Program-made: the position numbers and the translations under genes
The notes under the pieces: generated by a model
Seen by the model: only the letters and a program-made list of their open reading frames with translations
What the model was told of the DNA's origin: nothing
The model's database searches: none
Assembly (NCBI GenBank): GCA_036320915.1
Contig: JAXBDG010000005.1
Coordinates: forward strand, 1,116,001 to 1,180,000
DNA: 64,000 bases
Origin: Linnemannia elongata
Lineage: Eukaryota; Mortierellomycota; Mortierellomycetes; Mortierellales; Mortierellaceae
Reading direction: 5' to 3'
Part shown: piece after piece, positions 28,006 to 39,440 of the stretch
Layout of the letters: each line of letters opens with the position of its first letter
Position numbering within the stretch: the stretch's first letter is position 1

Positions 28006-28851
28006 ATGCTTCAGTTAAAGTCCATCATCAACGTCATCGACAACTCGGGAGCCGTTTGGGCAGAGTGTATCCGCGTCTTGCATGGAGGCAAATACGCCAG
28101 GATAGGTAATAGACAAGTCGAGCTTCCAGAGCAAAGTCAGCAAGCAGGAGCCAACAGCAACAACAACACTCTGGACCGGAACCAGGACTTCTCAGCGAAG
28201 AAAAGAGCTGAACTGCAGACGCATAGAGAGCAAATGGAAGAGCTATTCGGAAAAGAAGCGACTCTTCTCCCTCCAGCCTTGGATTTTAATCAAGGCTATC
28301 GATCCCGGAGAGACGGAGCAGAGCAACACCCAAGGCCTACAGGACTGATGTACAACATGGAAAACAGCGGCCCAAGGAAAAACGGGGTACTCAGAAAAAA
28401 GACACATCGACAAGCGAGAGTCAGATTCAGATAACAGCTCCGGAACACAAACACCACATTCTCGCTTTTTATTACATCTCAAAACGCCAGCAGTGATGAA
28501 TGATCGCTTCTAGCAGTTATGACTAACTTATATTCTCCCTTTCCCTCAATACTATGTAAAATAGGCGATGAGATTGTGGTGGTTGTGAACAAGGCCAAGG
28601 CAAACGCCGTAGCAACGGCATCGGGTGTGCCCAAGGTCAAGAAGGGTGATGTCCGTCATGCGCTTGTGGTCCGCGCCCGCAAGGAGACCCTCCGTCCCGA
28701 TGGTCGCTATGTTCGTTTTGATGATAACGCCTGTGTGCTCTTGAACAAGCAGGGTGAGCCTTTGGGTACTCGCGTCCTCGGTGTCGTCTCGGGAGAGTTG
28801 AGGCAGAAGCGCTGGATGAAGTTGTTGAGCTTGGCTCCCAAGGTCATCTAA
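28006..28851 (+). CDS. Mitochondrial large-subunit ribosomal protein uL14m
   Basis: Two exons, 28006-28105 and 28565-28851, give 128 residues, the size of a bacterial L14. The start reads MLQLKSIINVIDNSGA, where L14 proteins have the V-x-D-N-S-G-A signature. After splicing, YARIGDEIVVVVNKA and VKKGDVRHALVVRARKE follow, then the conserved RFDDNACVLLNKQGEPLGTRVLG. The protein sits at the subunit interface near bridge B5/B8; the mitochondrial form corresponds to yeast Mrpl38. The 459-bp intron (28106-28564) is long for this region; its frame stays open for about 330 bp but encodes nothing like L14. No cleavable presequence is obvious, as is common for this protein. Confidence 0.93.
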
Positions 28852-29428
28852 ATGCCTCGCAGAAGAGATTGTCAATAACATCAGCACCAATATTCAACAT
28901 ACAACACATACAGGGAAGCGAATAAGGAGGAATTGGACAGGAGCACACGGCACTCCGAGCCGAAGGATATGGTGTGGAGAGTTGGCAAAGGACTGAAAAT
29001 ACTGAATATCGAGGTGAACAGGAAACTTGCTGGATCGATTTGAGCTGGGCAGACCCATGTACATCGCACCAACCAGCGCTTTTCATCAGACTTTTCGCAA
29101 TAAGCCCTCTTTTTTTCAAAAAGCCCTTTTTCAACCTCGACAGCATCATCTCACATTACTCAACTTACTGCTGTACACTCCATCCTCTCTTCTCTTGTGC
29201 GTTCTTCCACCTATCGTACATTTTTTTTTCTGTTTCCATTACTACTTGATATCCATAAAGCATTTTTTTATTTCTGTTTGTTTTTCATGTGTATGTAACC
29301 AGTCCTCATTGACTTTGCCGGAAAAGTGAGGCTGCGCGCCAGGTATTATATGTCATTGGAAGGAAATATCGTGCAAAAGAAAAAAGAGAGAAGGGGGATA
29401 AACGGAAGACTTCGTAAGATCGATCCAC
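28852..29428. other. Convergent intergenic region
   Basis: This is the shared 3' space between uL14m (+) and URC4 (-). Nothing else is supportable. Confidence 0.5.
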
Positions 29429-30373
29429 TTAGAACAAGGTGCCGTCGCTCAAGATGGCGATAGGTGGTCCCTTGGTGTTGGGTCGTGATACTGAAGCAAT
29501 CTCTCGTCCAGCCTACGACGTGGAGAGTATCAATGCGATGGTCACGTTAGTTTGGCAGAGATAATACTTAGCCTGCGACATGAACAAAGGCGAGCAACAA
29601 AGCAACAAGGAACAACATAAACGCTAGGAAAAAGAGAATGTGAACTTACGTTCCAGGTGCCGCCTTGGAGGACTTGGGCAAGGGTGAGGTTGGGCAGGTT
29701 GAGCTGCTTGCGGACTTCGACGGCGATCCGATCGAGGGTTGCGACGGTCATGGCGCGCCACTCGATGATGACGGGATCGCTGGGTTCAAATGTTGGCACG
29801 ACCTCGACTGCGGGTTGACCGGGTTTGAGAGCATTGTGCTTGTAGTTAACCAAACCGCGCTCCTCCTCCTTGGGCTTCAATGTCATGAACCCCAAATCAA
29901 TCAACAGTCCACCTGTAAGAGTCAAGGCGAAGAAACCCGTGTTAGTGTCAGTAAGGTTTGGTTGCCTTAGAAAACTATCTCATAAGTGATAAGGAACGAT
30001 AAAAGGAATGAATAGTAGACCTTACCATTACGATACTCGGGGAGACCGGTGAGAAGGTTGGCGTGTTCCCACTCAATGTTGAGCATGGTTTCAAGAGGCT
30101 CCATGATCGAATAAGTCATCCACTGCGACAGCTTGTGGAAGACCACAAAGTGGTCGGTCGAGTCCGCTGGGGTCGACGACGTCTTGAGGGCATCGCAGGG
30201 CCAAACATCACCCAAGGAAACATCTCCGACAGTTGTACGCGATGGTGGCCAGATCTCTGCGAACCCGTCAATCACAACCTTGAACAATGACTCTGTGCGA
30301 ACTACATACTTGTCCTTGCGACGTGGTCTGTCCGATCCCTCCTTGAACAAGTAGTCTACAAATGACAAGGGAG

Positions 30374-30408
<35 letters not shown>

Positions 30409-31485
30409 TGTTTGTTAGCACACCACACGACAGAAGAAACGGACTGTGTGTAACCTGGATGTATGGGCTTGGAGAGAGAGAGAGTATGACGATCCCCTTA
30501 GCGCTATTTTTCTTTCATCCCTGTCATCTTGCATAGGAGGTTGGCATTCGTTCAACATTTGGCGTTTTGTTTGTCCGTCCTTCGCATTGTCGGTGGTCAT
30601 CCCTAAACTCTGTGAAAAGATTGCATTAGAGGTACATACCGACCATGTTTCCAGGACGAAGAGGCTAAAAGCACAGAAACGCAATCGATGTTAGTTGCTA
30701 GCCTATCCATTGTCGTTAACATGCGTGGGAAGCAACCAAAAAACAAAAAAAAAAAAAAAAAAAAAAAAACATACTGCATTCTCGGAGCTGGCAAAGTACT
30801 CGGGATGAAGCTTGAGGGCCTTGCCGAGACGACGGAGAAGCTCCCATCGACCTTCGAGACCGAGCAGAGGGTTCTTTTGCTCGTCGACCTGGAATCCTTC
30901 CCTAAGGCTCTCGAGCGTCAAGCTGCAGAGTCCATCGGCTATGAGAAGAAATAAGAGAATTCGTTGTCAATGAATGAACTGTAAAGTGGTCACTTGTCCA
31001 CATTTCAATTTCGTTGGGACAATGTCACTGGCCGAGAGATGAGTGAATGAATGAAAAAGGGTCACCCTTCCGCACGCCCCTTCTTTGCCGTCCTCTTCTT
31101 TTTTCCTTACCCCAGCAAACAGGGAGGTGCAGGCTGCGGGAGAGAAGAGAGATCACGCTGGAAGAATGGATACCCATACACATGCTCAATCTTGTGGTAG
31201 TTCCCAATTGGTTTGTTGTTACCAACCACAACAGATGACAAAGTAACAAACACAGCAGCAGGAGCAAAGAAAGGGTGGGTGGGTCTGCATACTTTCAAAC
31301 ACCATTGGGAATCCTCTTTTCAAAAATCAATTTACAACCAAGGGCGTGCCCTTCACGGGCACCGCATCCCACTATTTGCACGGCCACCTCTCTCCTCTCT
31401 TTGCTCGTGATCTTCCTTCTTCCTTTCCTCATCCTTTCTCAAGGGGAGGGCAAGAAGGTCAAGGATAATAAGGAAGAAACGGCAG

Positions 31486-31523
<38 letters not shown>

Positions 31524-32738
31524 CCCGAGAACGTCAGGTTGAAGAAAAAAGACAAGGAAAACGAAATAAATAAAGATGATGCGAAGGATGGGATTACGAC
31601 AGAAGTAAACAAAATGGATCCAAGGTAAACATGAAGCACACATGCACGCTAGAAACACACAGCAACCAACACAGGTACCCAGGACAACTGAACCCGACAG
31701 AAAAGAAAGAATGGTGCACCATGCAAAAAAGTTACCCCTTTTGCCTTGTAGTGTTGCGGTGATGTGGGAAAAGGCAGACAAGGAGTAATAGAGAAAGGGG
31801 AGAAAGAAGGAGGATCGAGGCATAGGGGAGACGAGGAGAGACGGACCCAGTTAAAATGATCAAGGAATGCACGCAATTACACGCAATTCAAAAAAACACA
31901 TACACGCCCACACGGACAGCAAAATAACGCAACAACGATGACCGTCCTTTGCATGCAGTAATGAGGCAAACGAAATGTAAAAAAAAAGGGCAAAAGGAAA
32001 ACAGAAAAGGGGCACACTGGAAAGAACGCACATAAGGTTGTTGGTATATGGGTACCAAGCAATTAAACATATAACACCGTCCAGAAAAGAAGGAAGGCCT
32101 GCTCGACCAACAACCCCATTTAGAGTATGACTCCTGGTCCATAGTATGAACACAATTGATCGCCATCCAGTTTGACCCATTCCATGCCATGATTGTTGTA
32201 CAGACAATATCATAAGCAATTACGTACCATCGACTTGATGAGCGCGATGGATATCGCCAGAGAAGCGACCCTCCTTGAACATGGCGAGCGAGGCCAGGGC
32301 AAGACCTTCCGACCTGGAGTAAGAGCGAGCAACCTTCTGGATGTTATCTGGCTTAACTTCGAAAGTCCATCGGTCTCCAGCACCGGCATCGAGGAGGACG
32401 GAGACGACAATCAGATCGACAAGTCGACGGACGGTCTCGAGGTTGTCGATACGGCCCTTCCAGCTCTCGCACAGTTGTTGGATACGGTCCTTTTGGCCAA
32501 CATCGAAATGGCGGAGACGGGTGTGGGGTGGGATGTTGGGGATATCCTTGGCGTCGTAGTCGCGCTTGATCAATGACACGACGAATTTGGCCACATCGCC
32601 GAGTTTTGAAAAGTCGACATCAAAGTGCTTGAGCTGACGGTCTTGAGCCTTGGCGTAAACGAGCTCGGCTCTTTCGCGGACGGCAGGCAACGACCTTAAG
32701 TAGGCGACGGTCTCTGCGGTTGTGGGCGCGGGAGTCAT
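29429..32738 (-). CDS. URC4: URC4-like uracil catabolism protein (DUF1688)
   Basis: Six exons on the minus strand: 32738-32228, 30938-30775, 30664-30640, 30355-30026, 29912-29650 and 29512-29429, giving 458 residues, the usual size for DUF1688. Diagnostic segments in order: VAYLRSLPAVRERAELV, IPPHTRLRHFDVG, LIVVSVLLDAGAGDRW, SRSEGLALASLAMF, NPLLGLEGRWELLRRLG, RPGNMVDYL, FHKLSQWMTYSIMEPLE, LTGLPEYRNGGLLIDLG, IIEWRAMTVATLDRI, LQGGTWNAGREIA and ILSDGTLF. URC4 was defined genetically in the yeast URC pathway, which degrades uracil to urea and a three-carbon acid; its chemistry was not established as far as I know. Intron 1 is 1289 bp, the longest seen here, and exon 3 is only 25 nt. Three introns hold sense-strand T tracts of 25-32 nt. 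An in-frame ORF extends 5' of the chosen ATG but looks like leader. Confidence 0.92.
30939..32227 (-). other. Very long first intron of URC4 (1289 bp)
   Basis: The donor GTACGT follows codon 170 and the acceptor lies before CCGATGGACTC; joining restores the conserved HQVDADGL segment. It contains a T31 tract on the sense strand (31491-31521 as A on +). I see no nested gene. Confidence 0.85.
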
Positions 32739-35700
32739 GGTGGTTATGGCTTTAGGATAGATGCTTTGTAAGTATAGGTGGAAGGGAGGGAGGGGATGGG
32801 AGTATGTGAGCTGTCGTGCGAATATTTGAAGTGGATAATAAGCGAAAGATAGGGTAAGAGTGAGAGTTGAAAGAGAGAAGGAAAGAGAAAAGATATAAAA
32901 GACAGAAAAGAAGGAAATGTGAATGTGGGGATGAGAAGACGAGAAGAGAAAAGAAGAGAAGAGAAAAAGAGAAATAAAAAGTAGAGAAGAAAGTAAAAAA
33001 GGGTTCTTGGGAATCACGAAATCCAACTGCCCTTTATTCCTTCGTTCTCAAGGACAGACAGTGGTCATCGGTTGCAAAAGTAAGGTAGCAGAGAGAACAA
33101 ATTGCCCCCTAAAAGTATGCAGTGTTGGTTGGGTGGGACACGAAGTCTGTATGTATAAACAGCACTTTACTTGCTCTACCGTGTCGCTCAATCGAACAGA
33201 GAAAGGAAAAGTAAAAACCAAGGGCAACGAACAATGCACCCAATGCGCAAAGAGAAATGAAAAAAGGCAAGGAGCAAGGAGCAAAGAGCAAGAATCGGGA
33301 GCAGGGAGCGGAGCAGAAGCAAGGGGGGATATTCACATACTCACTCGTTCAATAATCCATTCATCGCTGGATTGCATGCTGTGTCTTTTCTTGAGCAGGT
33401 TCACCCACCTCCGTCATAAAACCCCTTCCCCTTCTTTTTCGCCCCAAGGCTCTTTTGTCAATTTAACTCCACAAACTGTTGTCCGTTTATGATTGTTGCT
33501 GTCCAAGCAATGCTCCGAAGGTGTCACTGAATTAACGAAAGAGAGAAGAGAGCAAGGGGTTCAAGCCAAGAAGAAACAGATGAAAACAACTACCACTGGA
33601 CACATCACAGCGAACAAAAACGCGCACCCTACGATAGATGGACACATGGACAACACCGTTTTTCACTATATCAGTTGCTTATCCCTCCTCCTCCTCCTCC
33701 TCCTCCTCCTCCTCCTCCTCCCCATCACTCCTTCATGAGCCATCTCGTTTCACTACTCTGCCCCTTTTCATCCGAATCCATGGCCTTTCTCGAAGCAGCG
33801 AGGCGGATCAATTTGAACACAACAGAAGGACTAGATCCCTCGCGTACGAGCAGTTACCTCGTCTTTTTACGTTGGATTGACTTGCCATAGACCGGTACCT
33901 ATTCTCACACACTCTCTCACTCGCCTTTCTCCTCCTATCTGGTTATCATTCCCTTTGTTATTACCTTTTTGTGGGTGATTATAAGTGCTCTTCTCTTTCT
34001 GATAGAAAGAACAACCGAAAGGCAATGGGCACAGATACCACAGAACCCCAGTTGAATGTTCTTTCCCGTCAAGTAGTGTTCTTTTTCATTCTACTCTTGA
34101 ATCGACTAAAAATATCCATCAAGAAAAATAATAAATAAAGGAGAAGAGGAGAAGAGCAACCTGTCAGGCATCAAGCTTCGAAAAACGGGGACAACCCGTG
34201 CCTTTTTCCTGAACACTGTTTGTATACGACCCCTTTCATTTCACCTTCCATACAAACATTCCTCCTCATCCTATGCGATGCTCTGGGCAGTGCTATGTAA
34301 CGAGGTCCAGAAAATCTGAGAAATCCAGAAAAAAAAATACGACTCGGACCTCCTCTCCTCCACCGCCTCCTTGAGTTTTTTTTTTTTTTTTTGCCACTCA
34401 CAGAGGCTCAGTTTGTCATTCTCAACACCTCCGTTCCTTATTTCATTTTCCCCCTTTTTCACACATGGCGTCTTTGTCATTCTCCACGACAAAACTGATG
34501 GCTGGATGCGAGCACAGTGTTCGGTGGTCCGGTGGTGGTGCGAATACCTTTTTTTTCCTGTTTTTATTCCAGAACAATAATTTTTTCATTCCGGAAGGTA
34601 GACACTTTTCGCTACACCAAACGATTGATCACCAGTCGCGCTTTTTAGGTCGCGTTTTTGTACTCTCTTCCTCCTGAAAAGGCTGAGGATTGAGAGTCAC
34701 CAAAGAGCTCTAGCAAAATAGATAATGAGAAACAATGACAAACGACAGCTTTATTCTCCCTTATTCACTTCGGCACATTCATTTAACATCCGGTATATGC
34801 CTTTTCCCTTCGTTTACGTCTCTCTTTTTCATCAGCCGACCTCCTTCCCTCGGCGCCTCGTCGTCATCTTCATCATCGATGAACTCGCCTCATTACCAGT
34901 ACTAGGTGTTATCATCTAAGACAAGTTAGTCTTAATCCTTGCCTCTCACTCCTCCGTTCCTGATGAGAAGATGGAAACGAGAAGGGAATTGAGAACCTGT
35001 GGAATGTCATCCGAACATGATGGAGTTAGAGATTATCCCGTCTGGTGTGATAAACAATCAAGCAGAACATGTAGAAAGGCAGAGAGAGAATGAGATGTGC
35101 CTCCCACGACCACCTCGGCATCTCGATCCGTCTTTTTTTCTGTCTCCTTTGTACAGGGCGACCTTGCTTTTTTATCCCTCGTAGCTTCATTTCCCTGAAG
35201 TTTACACAAAAATCAAAAGGTGGAGGAGAGGGGAAAGAACAGAGGGATCTCGTCAAGCTCGTGTGCATCTGTTAACCCCTGATGGCCTACTTCGAAGGAA
35301 AAGGGAGCAGGAAGAGGATGAAAAGAATGAAATGAAGATGGTCTAAAGGCCTATCCCTTTGTAGGTCGAAAAATAATGACAAAAGATATGAAATTAAGAT
35401 AAAAACCGTTGGTTGCAGTAGCTGAAACTAACCAACTGGTTGTGCTCTTCGATAACATTTTTGCTTCGCCCAGACCCTCAAGGATGTATTATGATTTGGG
35501 TTCAACCCAAGTAGCTTAGCAAACCCGCATCCTCCTCAATGATCTAATGATGTATCTTTCTCGACGCGAACTGTATTGGGCCTCTTCCTTGTTGCGTTTA
35601 CAAGACAGGTGTAGCTCTCTGAATATAACGGCATCATGCATGGACTTTGAGAGAGTTCGCACTGGACAAAAAAAAAAAAGCGTCTTTAACGACTTCTGAC

Positions 35701-35856
35701 GAATAGACGGCCAATCTCTTCACTTGCCAGACAGAGAGGAAGCTGTAGTATCATTCAAATAAAAAAAAAAGAAAGTCCAGCATCGTTCGGATGATCCTAG
35801 AAGAAAGAAGCAAAAGGATGACCCAGCAAAAAGTGAATCTTATGATAGATATTGAA
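32739..35856. other. Intergenic region upstream of URC4
   Basis: The first 260 bp are purine-rich on + (pyrimidine-rich on the URC4 sense strand), consistent with the URC4 promoter. A (CTC)n/(TCC)n trinucleotide repeat lies at about 33684-33722, a T16 run near 34377, and A-runs near 35668 and 35760. No gene is supported. Confidence 0.55.
33684..33722. repeat. (TCC)n microsatellite
   Basis: About thirteen uninterrupted CTC/TCC trinucleotides; the open frames across it are only poly-Leu, poly-Ser or poly-Pro translations. Confidence 0.9.
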
Positions 35857-35929
35857 TGCTCACTGCAGGGATCGAACCTGCGGCCTTTGCGTTATTAGCA
35901 CAACGCTCTACCGACTAAGCTAAGCGAGC
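35857..35929 (-). tRNA. tRNA-Ile (anticodon AAT), copy A
   Basis: On the minus strand the sequence folds as acceptor GCTCGCT/AGTGAGC, D stem GCTT/GAGC, anticodon stem TTGTG/CGCAA with loop CTAATAA (anticodon AAT, Ile), variable AGGCC, T stem GCAGG/CCTGC with loop TTCGATC, and discriminator A. The B box GGTTCGATCC is perfect. A T5 Pol III terminator lies about 25 nt after the 3' end. No intron. The copy at 56422-56494 is identical. A retrotransposon 3' end sits about 140 bp upstream. Confidence 0.93.
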
Positions 35930-36071
35930 AAGCTAAACGAAACCTCATTCCGATGATTCGTTGACGATTCGTTGACGGTGGCTTTTTTCTGTTTATTTTA
36001 TACACATCACTACAAATTGACTAGCTTTGTCACATGATAAAAGCGCCACCAAAAATCGTCCCAAAAACCCT
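35930..36071 (-). repeat. tRNA-Ile 5' flank shared with copy B
   Basis: Most of this flank is also present at 56495-56646, including GATTCGTTGACGGTGGCTTT and a 35-bp block from TTGTCACATGATAAAAG to AAAATCGTCC. Here GATTCGTTGAC is doubled, whereas copy B instead doubles CCACCAAAAATCGTCC. It ends in the telobox-like AACCCTAAAA (ACCCTA at 36067-36072), where retroelement copies begin. Confidence 0.8.
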
Positions 36072-36102
<31 letters not shown>

Positions 36103-36672
36103 TCCGGCCTTGTTCCCACAGTCCATCGCCAAGACGGTCCTCCACAAATTTGTTGGCTACCTGGAGACGCAGGCCCCAGAGCGGATCTGGAAACCCCGAT
36201 GCTCCGCGACTATCGCGTGGGAGCAGACCCAGGGCATCTCTGTGAGGGACAAGACATCCAAATACAAAGGTCCTCGTGGTGACTGGAGTCAAGGATATGG
36301 TTACATCACGCGTGATGGTTTCTGCCCGTGTGGCGCTTCGCTAGCCACACATGAGGATCGGACATGCCCTGGAGCGACCAAGAATCCACGAGCAGCTGAT
36401 GAACGGCTGTTAGAGAGCTTGTTGGGAAGGAGGAAATTATCAATGATGGAGAGGATGGGAAGAATCCCCTTCATTCGTATCTAGTTTTATTTTCTTCCGT
36501 TATTGCTGTGAAGAGCAGCGACAATTGTTGCGCAGAGCCAGGTCCCGGACCGGACTGTGACTGACGGATGGTTCACTGAAGAGTTTGGTCTGTAGTCCCT
36601 TTTACTTCCAAATGCCTCCTTTGTTCTGTTTGTCAGAGAAATAAAATTGTGTACGAAAAAAAAAAAAAAAAA
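36072..36672 (+). mobile_element. Non-LTR retrotransposon (LINE), 5'-truncated copy A1
   Basis: Homology to copy B1 begins near 36115 and runs to a 17-nt A tail ending at 36672. It encodes the last 120 or so residues of an ORF2-like protein, ending GRIPFIRI at 36484, with a Cys/His cluster (FCPCGASLATHEDRTCPG). A 3' UTR of about 170 bp and GTGTACG then poly(A) follow. It is preceded by ACCCTA, an A28 run and TACTCCGGCCTTGT; a similar ACTCAGGCCTAGT follows its tail, perhaps an imperfect target-site duplication. 5' truncation plus poly(A) is the mark of target-primed reverse transcription. The reverse transcriptase itself is absent, so the copy cannot move by itself. Confidence 0.85.
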
Positions 36673-36679
36673 CTCAGGC

Positions 36680-36820
36680 CTAGTACTCGCAGAGCCAGGT
36701 CCCGGACCGGAATGTGGCTGACGGATGGTTAACTGAAGAGTTTGGTCCGTAGTCAGTCCCCTTTACTTCCAAATGCCTCCTTTGTTATGTTTTTCAGAGA
36801 ATTAAAATTGTGTGCTCCAC
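36680..36820 (+). mobile_element. Older LINE 3'-UTR fragment A2
   Basis: This is a second, diverged copy of the same 3' UTR (from CAGAGCCAGGTCCCGGACCGGAATGTGGC to AGAGAATTAAAATTGTGTG) without a poly(A) tail. It lies directly beyond A1, farther from the tRNA, and is more diverged, which fits earlier insertion. Confidence 0.8.
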
Positions 36821-36885
36821 CTTCACTTTACCTTTTATTGCAATTGAAGAGAATAAATATAGTAGATTATCTTGAAAGAAAGGAT

Positions 36886-39056
36886 CTACAGCTTAGAAGG
36901 AACGGAAGAAGGGGCCTCGGCCCAGTCCTGCTTGATCATGTCGGCAGCCTTCTCAGCAATCATGACCGAAGGCGAACAGGTGTGTCCGGCAGGGATCTTG
37001 GGCATCACACTCGCATCCACCACCCGGAGACGGTCAATGCCATAGACATTCAAACGCGAATCCACCACCGACAAGGGGTCAGACGCAGGACCCATACGAC
37101 AGGTCGATGTAGGGTGGTAGTACGTCTCGGCCGTCTCTCGAACATACTTCTCTAGAGCTTTGTCATCATCGCTAGGGACCTGTTTCTCGCCAGGGAAGAC
37201 TTCACGACCGCCCATCTCAGGATCCTCGTTCATCCGACGACCTAGCTTTCTCATAAACTTGACAGACTCGGCCATCACCCTGGCGTCGAAAGAGTCTGAA
37301 AAGTAATTGGGGTTGACAACTGTTTCCATCTCCGGGATTGTGTTGTTCCTTAATCCATCGGTCATGGGAGAGTTACTGTTATTCCTCTTGCCAGTTTTCT
37401 TGGGCTGGATGGTGATGGTTCCTGTAGAGCAAGGGTTGAGGAGGAGAGCAATCAAGGTGTAGTACATCTTGTCGTCGGGTGCCATAACCGTGCCGTGCTT
37501 TCGGACATAGAAAGGAGCAAAGATCACCTCGATATGAGGTGAATTTGGTCCACTGGCTCGCTCCTGGTAGGTACCATTCGCCTTCTCACGGGCAACAAAG
37601 TCGGGAGCGATATCTTCTAATCGGACAAAATTGGCACTCTCTCCGATCTGACTGGTGAGCCCTCCTACTCCACGGACACCATAATTGAAGAGAGATGTCA
37701 AAACGCGACGGTAGGCGAGATCCTGCTGAACGGTGTGGCAACGGTCGCGTGCTCTGAAGACGACACCGATACCCAAATGATCTGCGAGGTTGGCGCCCAC
37801 TCCCTTGAGTGCATGGATGTGAGGGATGGAAGATTGGGGTGAAGGACCGATTCCTGAGGCGAGGAGCAAGTGAGGAGACCCAAATGCGCCTGAGCAGACC
37901 AGCACCTCCCTTTGTGCCACCACACGTCTCAACACTAGCGAAACAGAAAAAAATATACAGGCACCTGATTAGTGTTCACACCAGCGTACACAATTTCATA
38001 TTGTAGCATTCAGAAACTAATGAAGTTTACTTACCGTTCTTGTCGTCCAGAAACTCAGCACCATAGGCCATCTTAGCACCTTTCCTGGTCTGGGTCAAGA
38101 TTCGCTGGATATTGGCTCCATAGACTACACGAATGGTGCCGCGGGGTCCGCCACCAGGGACGACACCCTTGGGCTTCAAGAAGGCTCTGGCCAACGAGCT
38201 ACGGACAGCATCGCGCTGAATGAACGTCTGGAACCGGTTGACACCCAGCGTCGAGTCTCCGTTGAAGTCCTTGTTCAAGGGAATGCCCTCAGCGATATTA
38301 GCCCGAATAAAGCCCTCTGAAGAACCAAATAGATGGTGGTAGCTGACCTGCCAAGGTCCCTCAGTATTGTGGTAATCGGGATCATGGGTCTCATACACAG
38401 GCTTTCGGACACGGCAGGTCTGAGGTCCTCGAGGGTGAGACGACGGCAGGTCAGGATCGTTGAAACCCTCTGACTTTTTGAAATAAGGAAGGACATCCTT
38501 ATAGGACCAGCCAGGGTTACCGAGATCTGCCCATTCATCAAAGTCAGAGGCGGGTCCACGGTGGTAGATCATGGCGTTCATAGCACTGGTGCCGCCAAGT
38601 GCCTTGCCACGAGGCTGCTTCATGACACGGTTGCCAGCGTGGACTTGAGGCGTGGTGACAAACTGCCAGTCTGTAGGCGAGTCGACGGTGAGGAGGTAGA
38701 CGGCTGGCATCTTGGAGGTTGGTATGTCATCGGTGTACCCCGCCTCGAGCACAAGGACCTTGACCTTGGAGTCTTCGGCCAAGCGTGCAGCCAAGACGCA
38801 GCCAGCACTCCCACCTGCAAAAAGAACACGTTACAGTTGGTTAAATATTAAATGTGTTTGACTTTTTTTATGACACCAACTGCTCTGTTTGTTGAGACAT
38901 AGACGTACCACCGAGGATGATGTAGTCGTAGTGTTCTTGACTGTCTTTGGCATGATTCCAAGTTCCCTTGCCCTCCTCAGGCAGATTGGTCACGTAGGCA
39001 ACTTTATTGAGGCCAGCCAGGCCGCTCTTGATAAGACCGGGGCGTGGAGCAAACAT
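36886..39056 (-). CDS. GMC-family FAD oxidoreductase 1 with peroxisomal C-terminus (SKL)
   Basis: Three exons on the minus strand, 39056-38909, 38814-38035 and 37934-36886, give 658 residues. The FAD-binding Rossmann motif YIILGGGSAGCVLAARL with VLVLEAG is near residues 44-80, followed by the GMC signature GGTSAMNAMIYHRGP and the second signature [17 protein letters not shown]. The catalytic His pair is in YHPTSTCRMGP and AGHTCSPSVMIAEK. The final tripeptide is SKL, a type 1 peroxisomal targeting signal. The family oxidises alcohols, including choline, aryl and long-chain alcohols; the substrate cannot be read from the sequence. Two paralogs lie 11-19 kb downstream. The 3' end abuts LINE fragment A2. 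Confidence 0.92.
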
Positions 39057-39440
39057 AGTTGAAGTCCAGCTGGGTCGTAAGTGTGGTCAATGAGGAGCGA
39101 ATGAGAGATGAGGATGGTGAAGTGAGTTGAAGAAGAGGAGGGAGTGATGAGGAATAATAAGGAAGGAGGAAGAGACACGTTTTTTCTTTGAATCAATGTG
39201 GGTGTTTGTCCTTCCTGTATCTTTTTCTTGAGCGCATCGTTGTTTGGACGTCTTGACCCGCCCGGCTCGTCTCGGACGAGAGCAAAGAGCGTTCTAAAGT
39301 GAATTTCTCCACAACCGAAAACTGTGCACAAACGATTTTGTTTTCTTCATTTTTATTTCTCTCTAATATGTTACAGGGTTGCGAGAAGTTGAATATGGAT
39401 GTTATGGGAAATGATGCTAAATGCCAACAGGAATGGCTGT
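39057..39440. promoter_or_regulatory. Promoter region of GMC oxidoreductase 1
   Basis: About 110 bp are purine-rich on + immediately upstream of the start (pyrimidine-rich on the sense strand). The remainder is the 3' region of the dehydrogenase gene. Confidence 0.5.

Noticed and set aside
28106..28434. Open frame continuing from uL14m exon 1 through the intron
   Set aside because: The spliced product matches L14 exactly, whereas the read-through sequence has no L14 similarity.
32739..33026. In-frame N-terminal extension of URC4
   Set aside because: It is a hydrophobic Phe/Ser/Leu translation of the pyrimidine-rich leader; the family normally starts near the chosen ATG.
33684..33722. Possible CRISPR-like or coding repeat
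   Set aside because: It is a plain trinucleotide microsatellite with no spacers.
35857..36672. tRNA-derived SINE with a LINE tail
   Set aside because: The tRNA is on the opposite strand to the LINE tail, has a full cloverleaf and its own Pol III terminator, and the LINE boundary differs between loci, so a single SINE unit does not fit.
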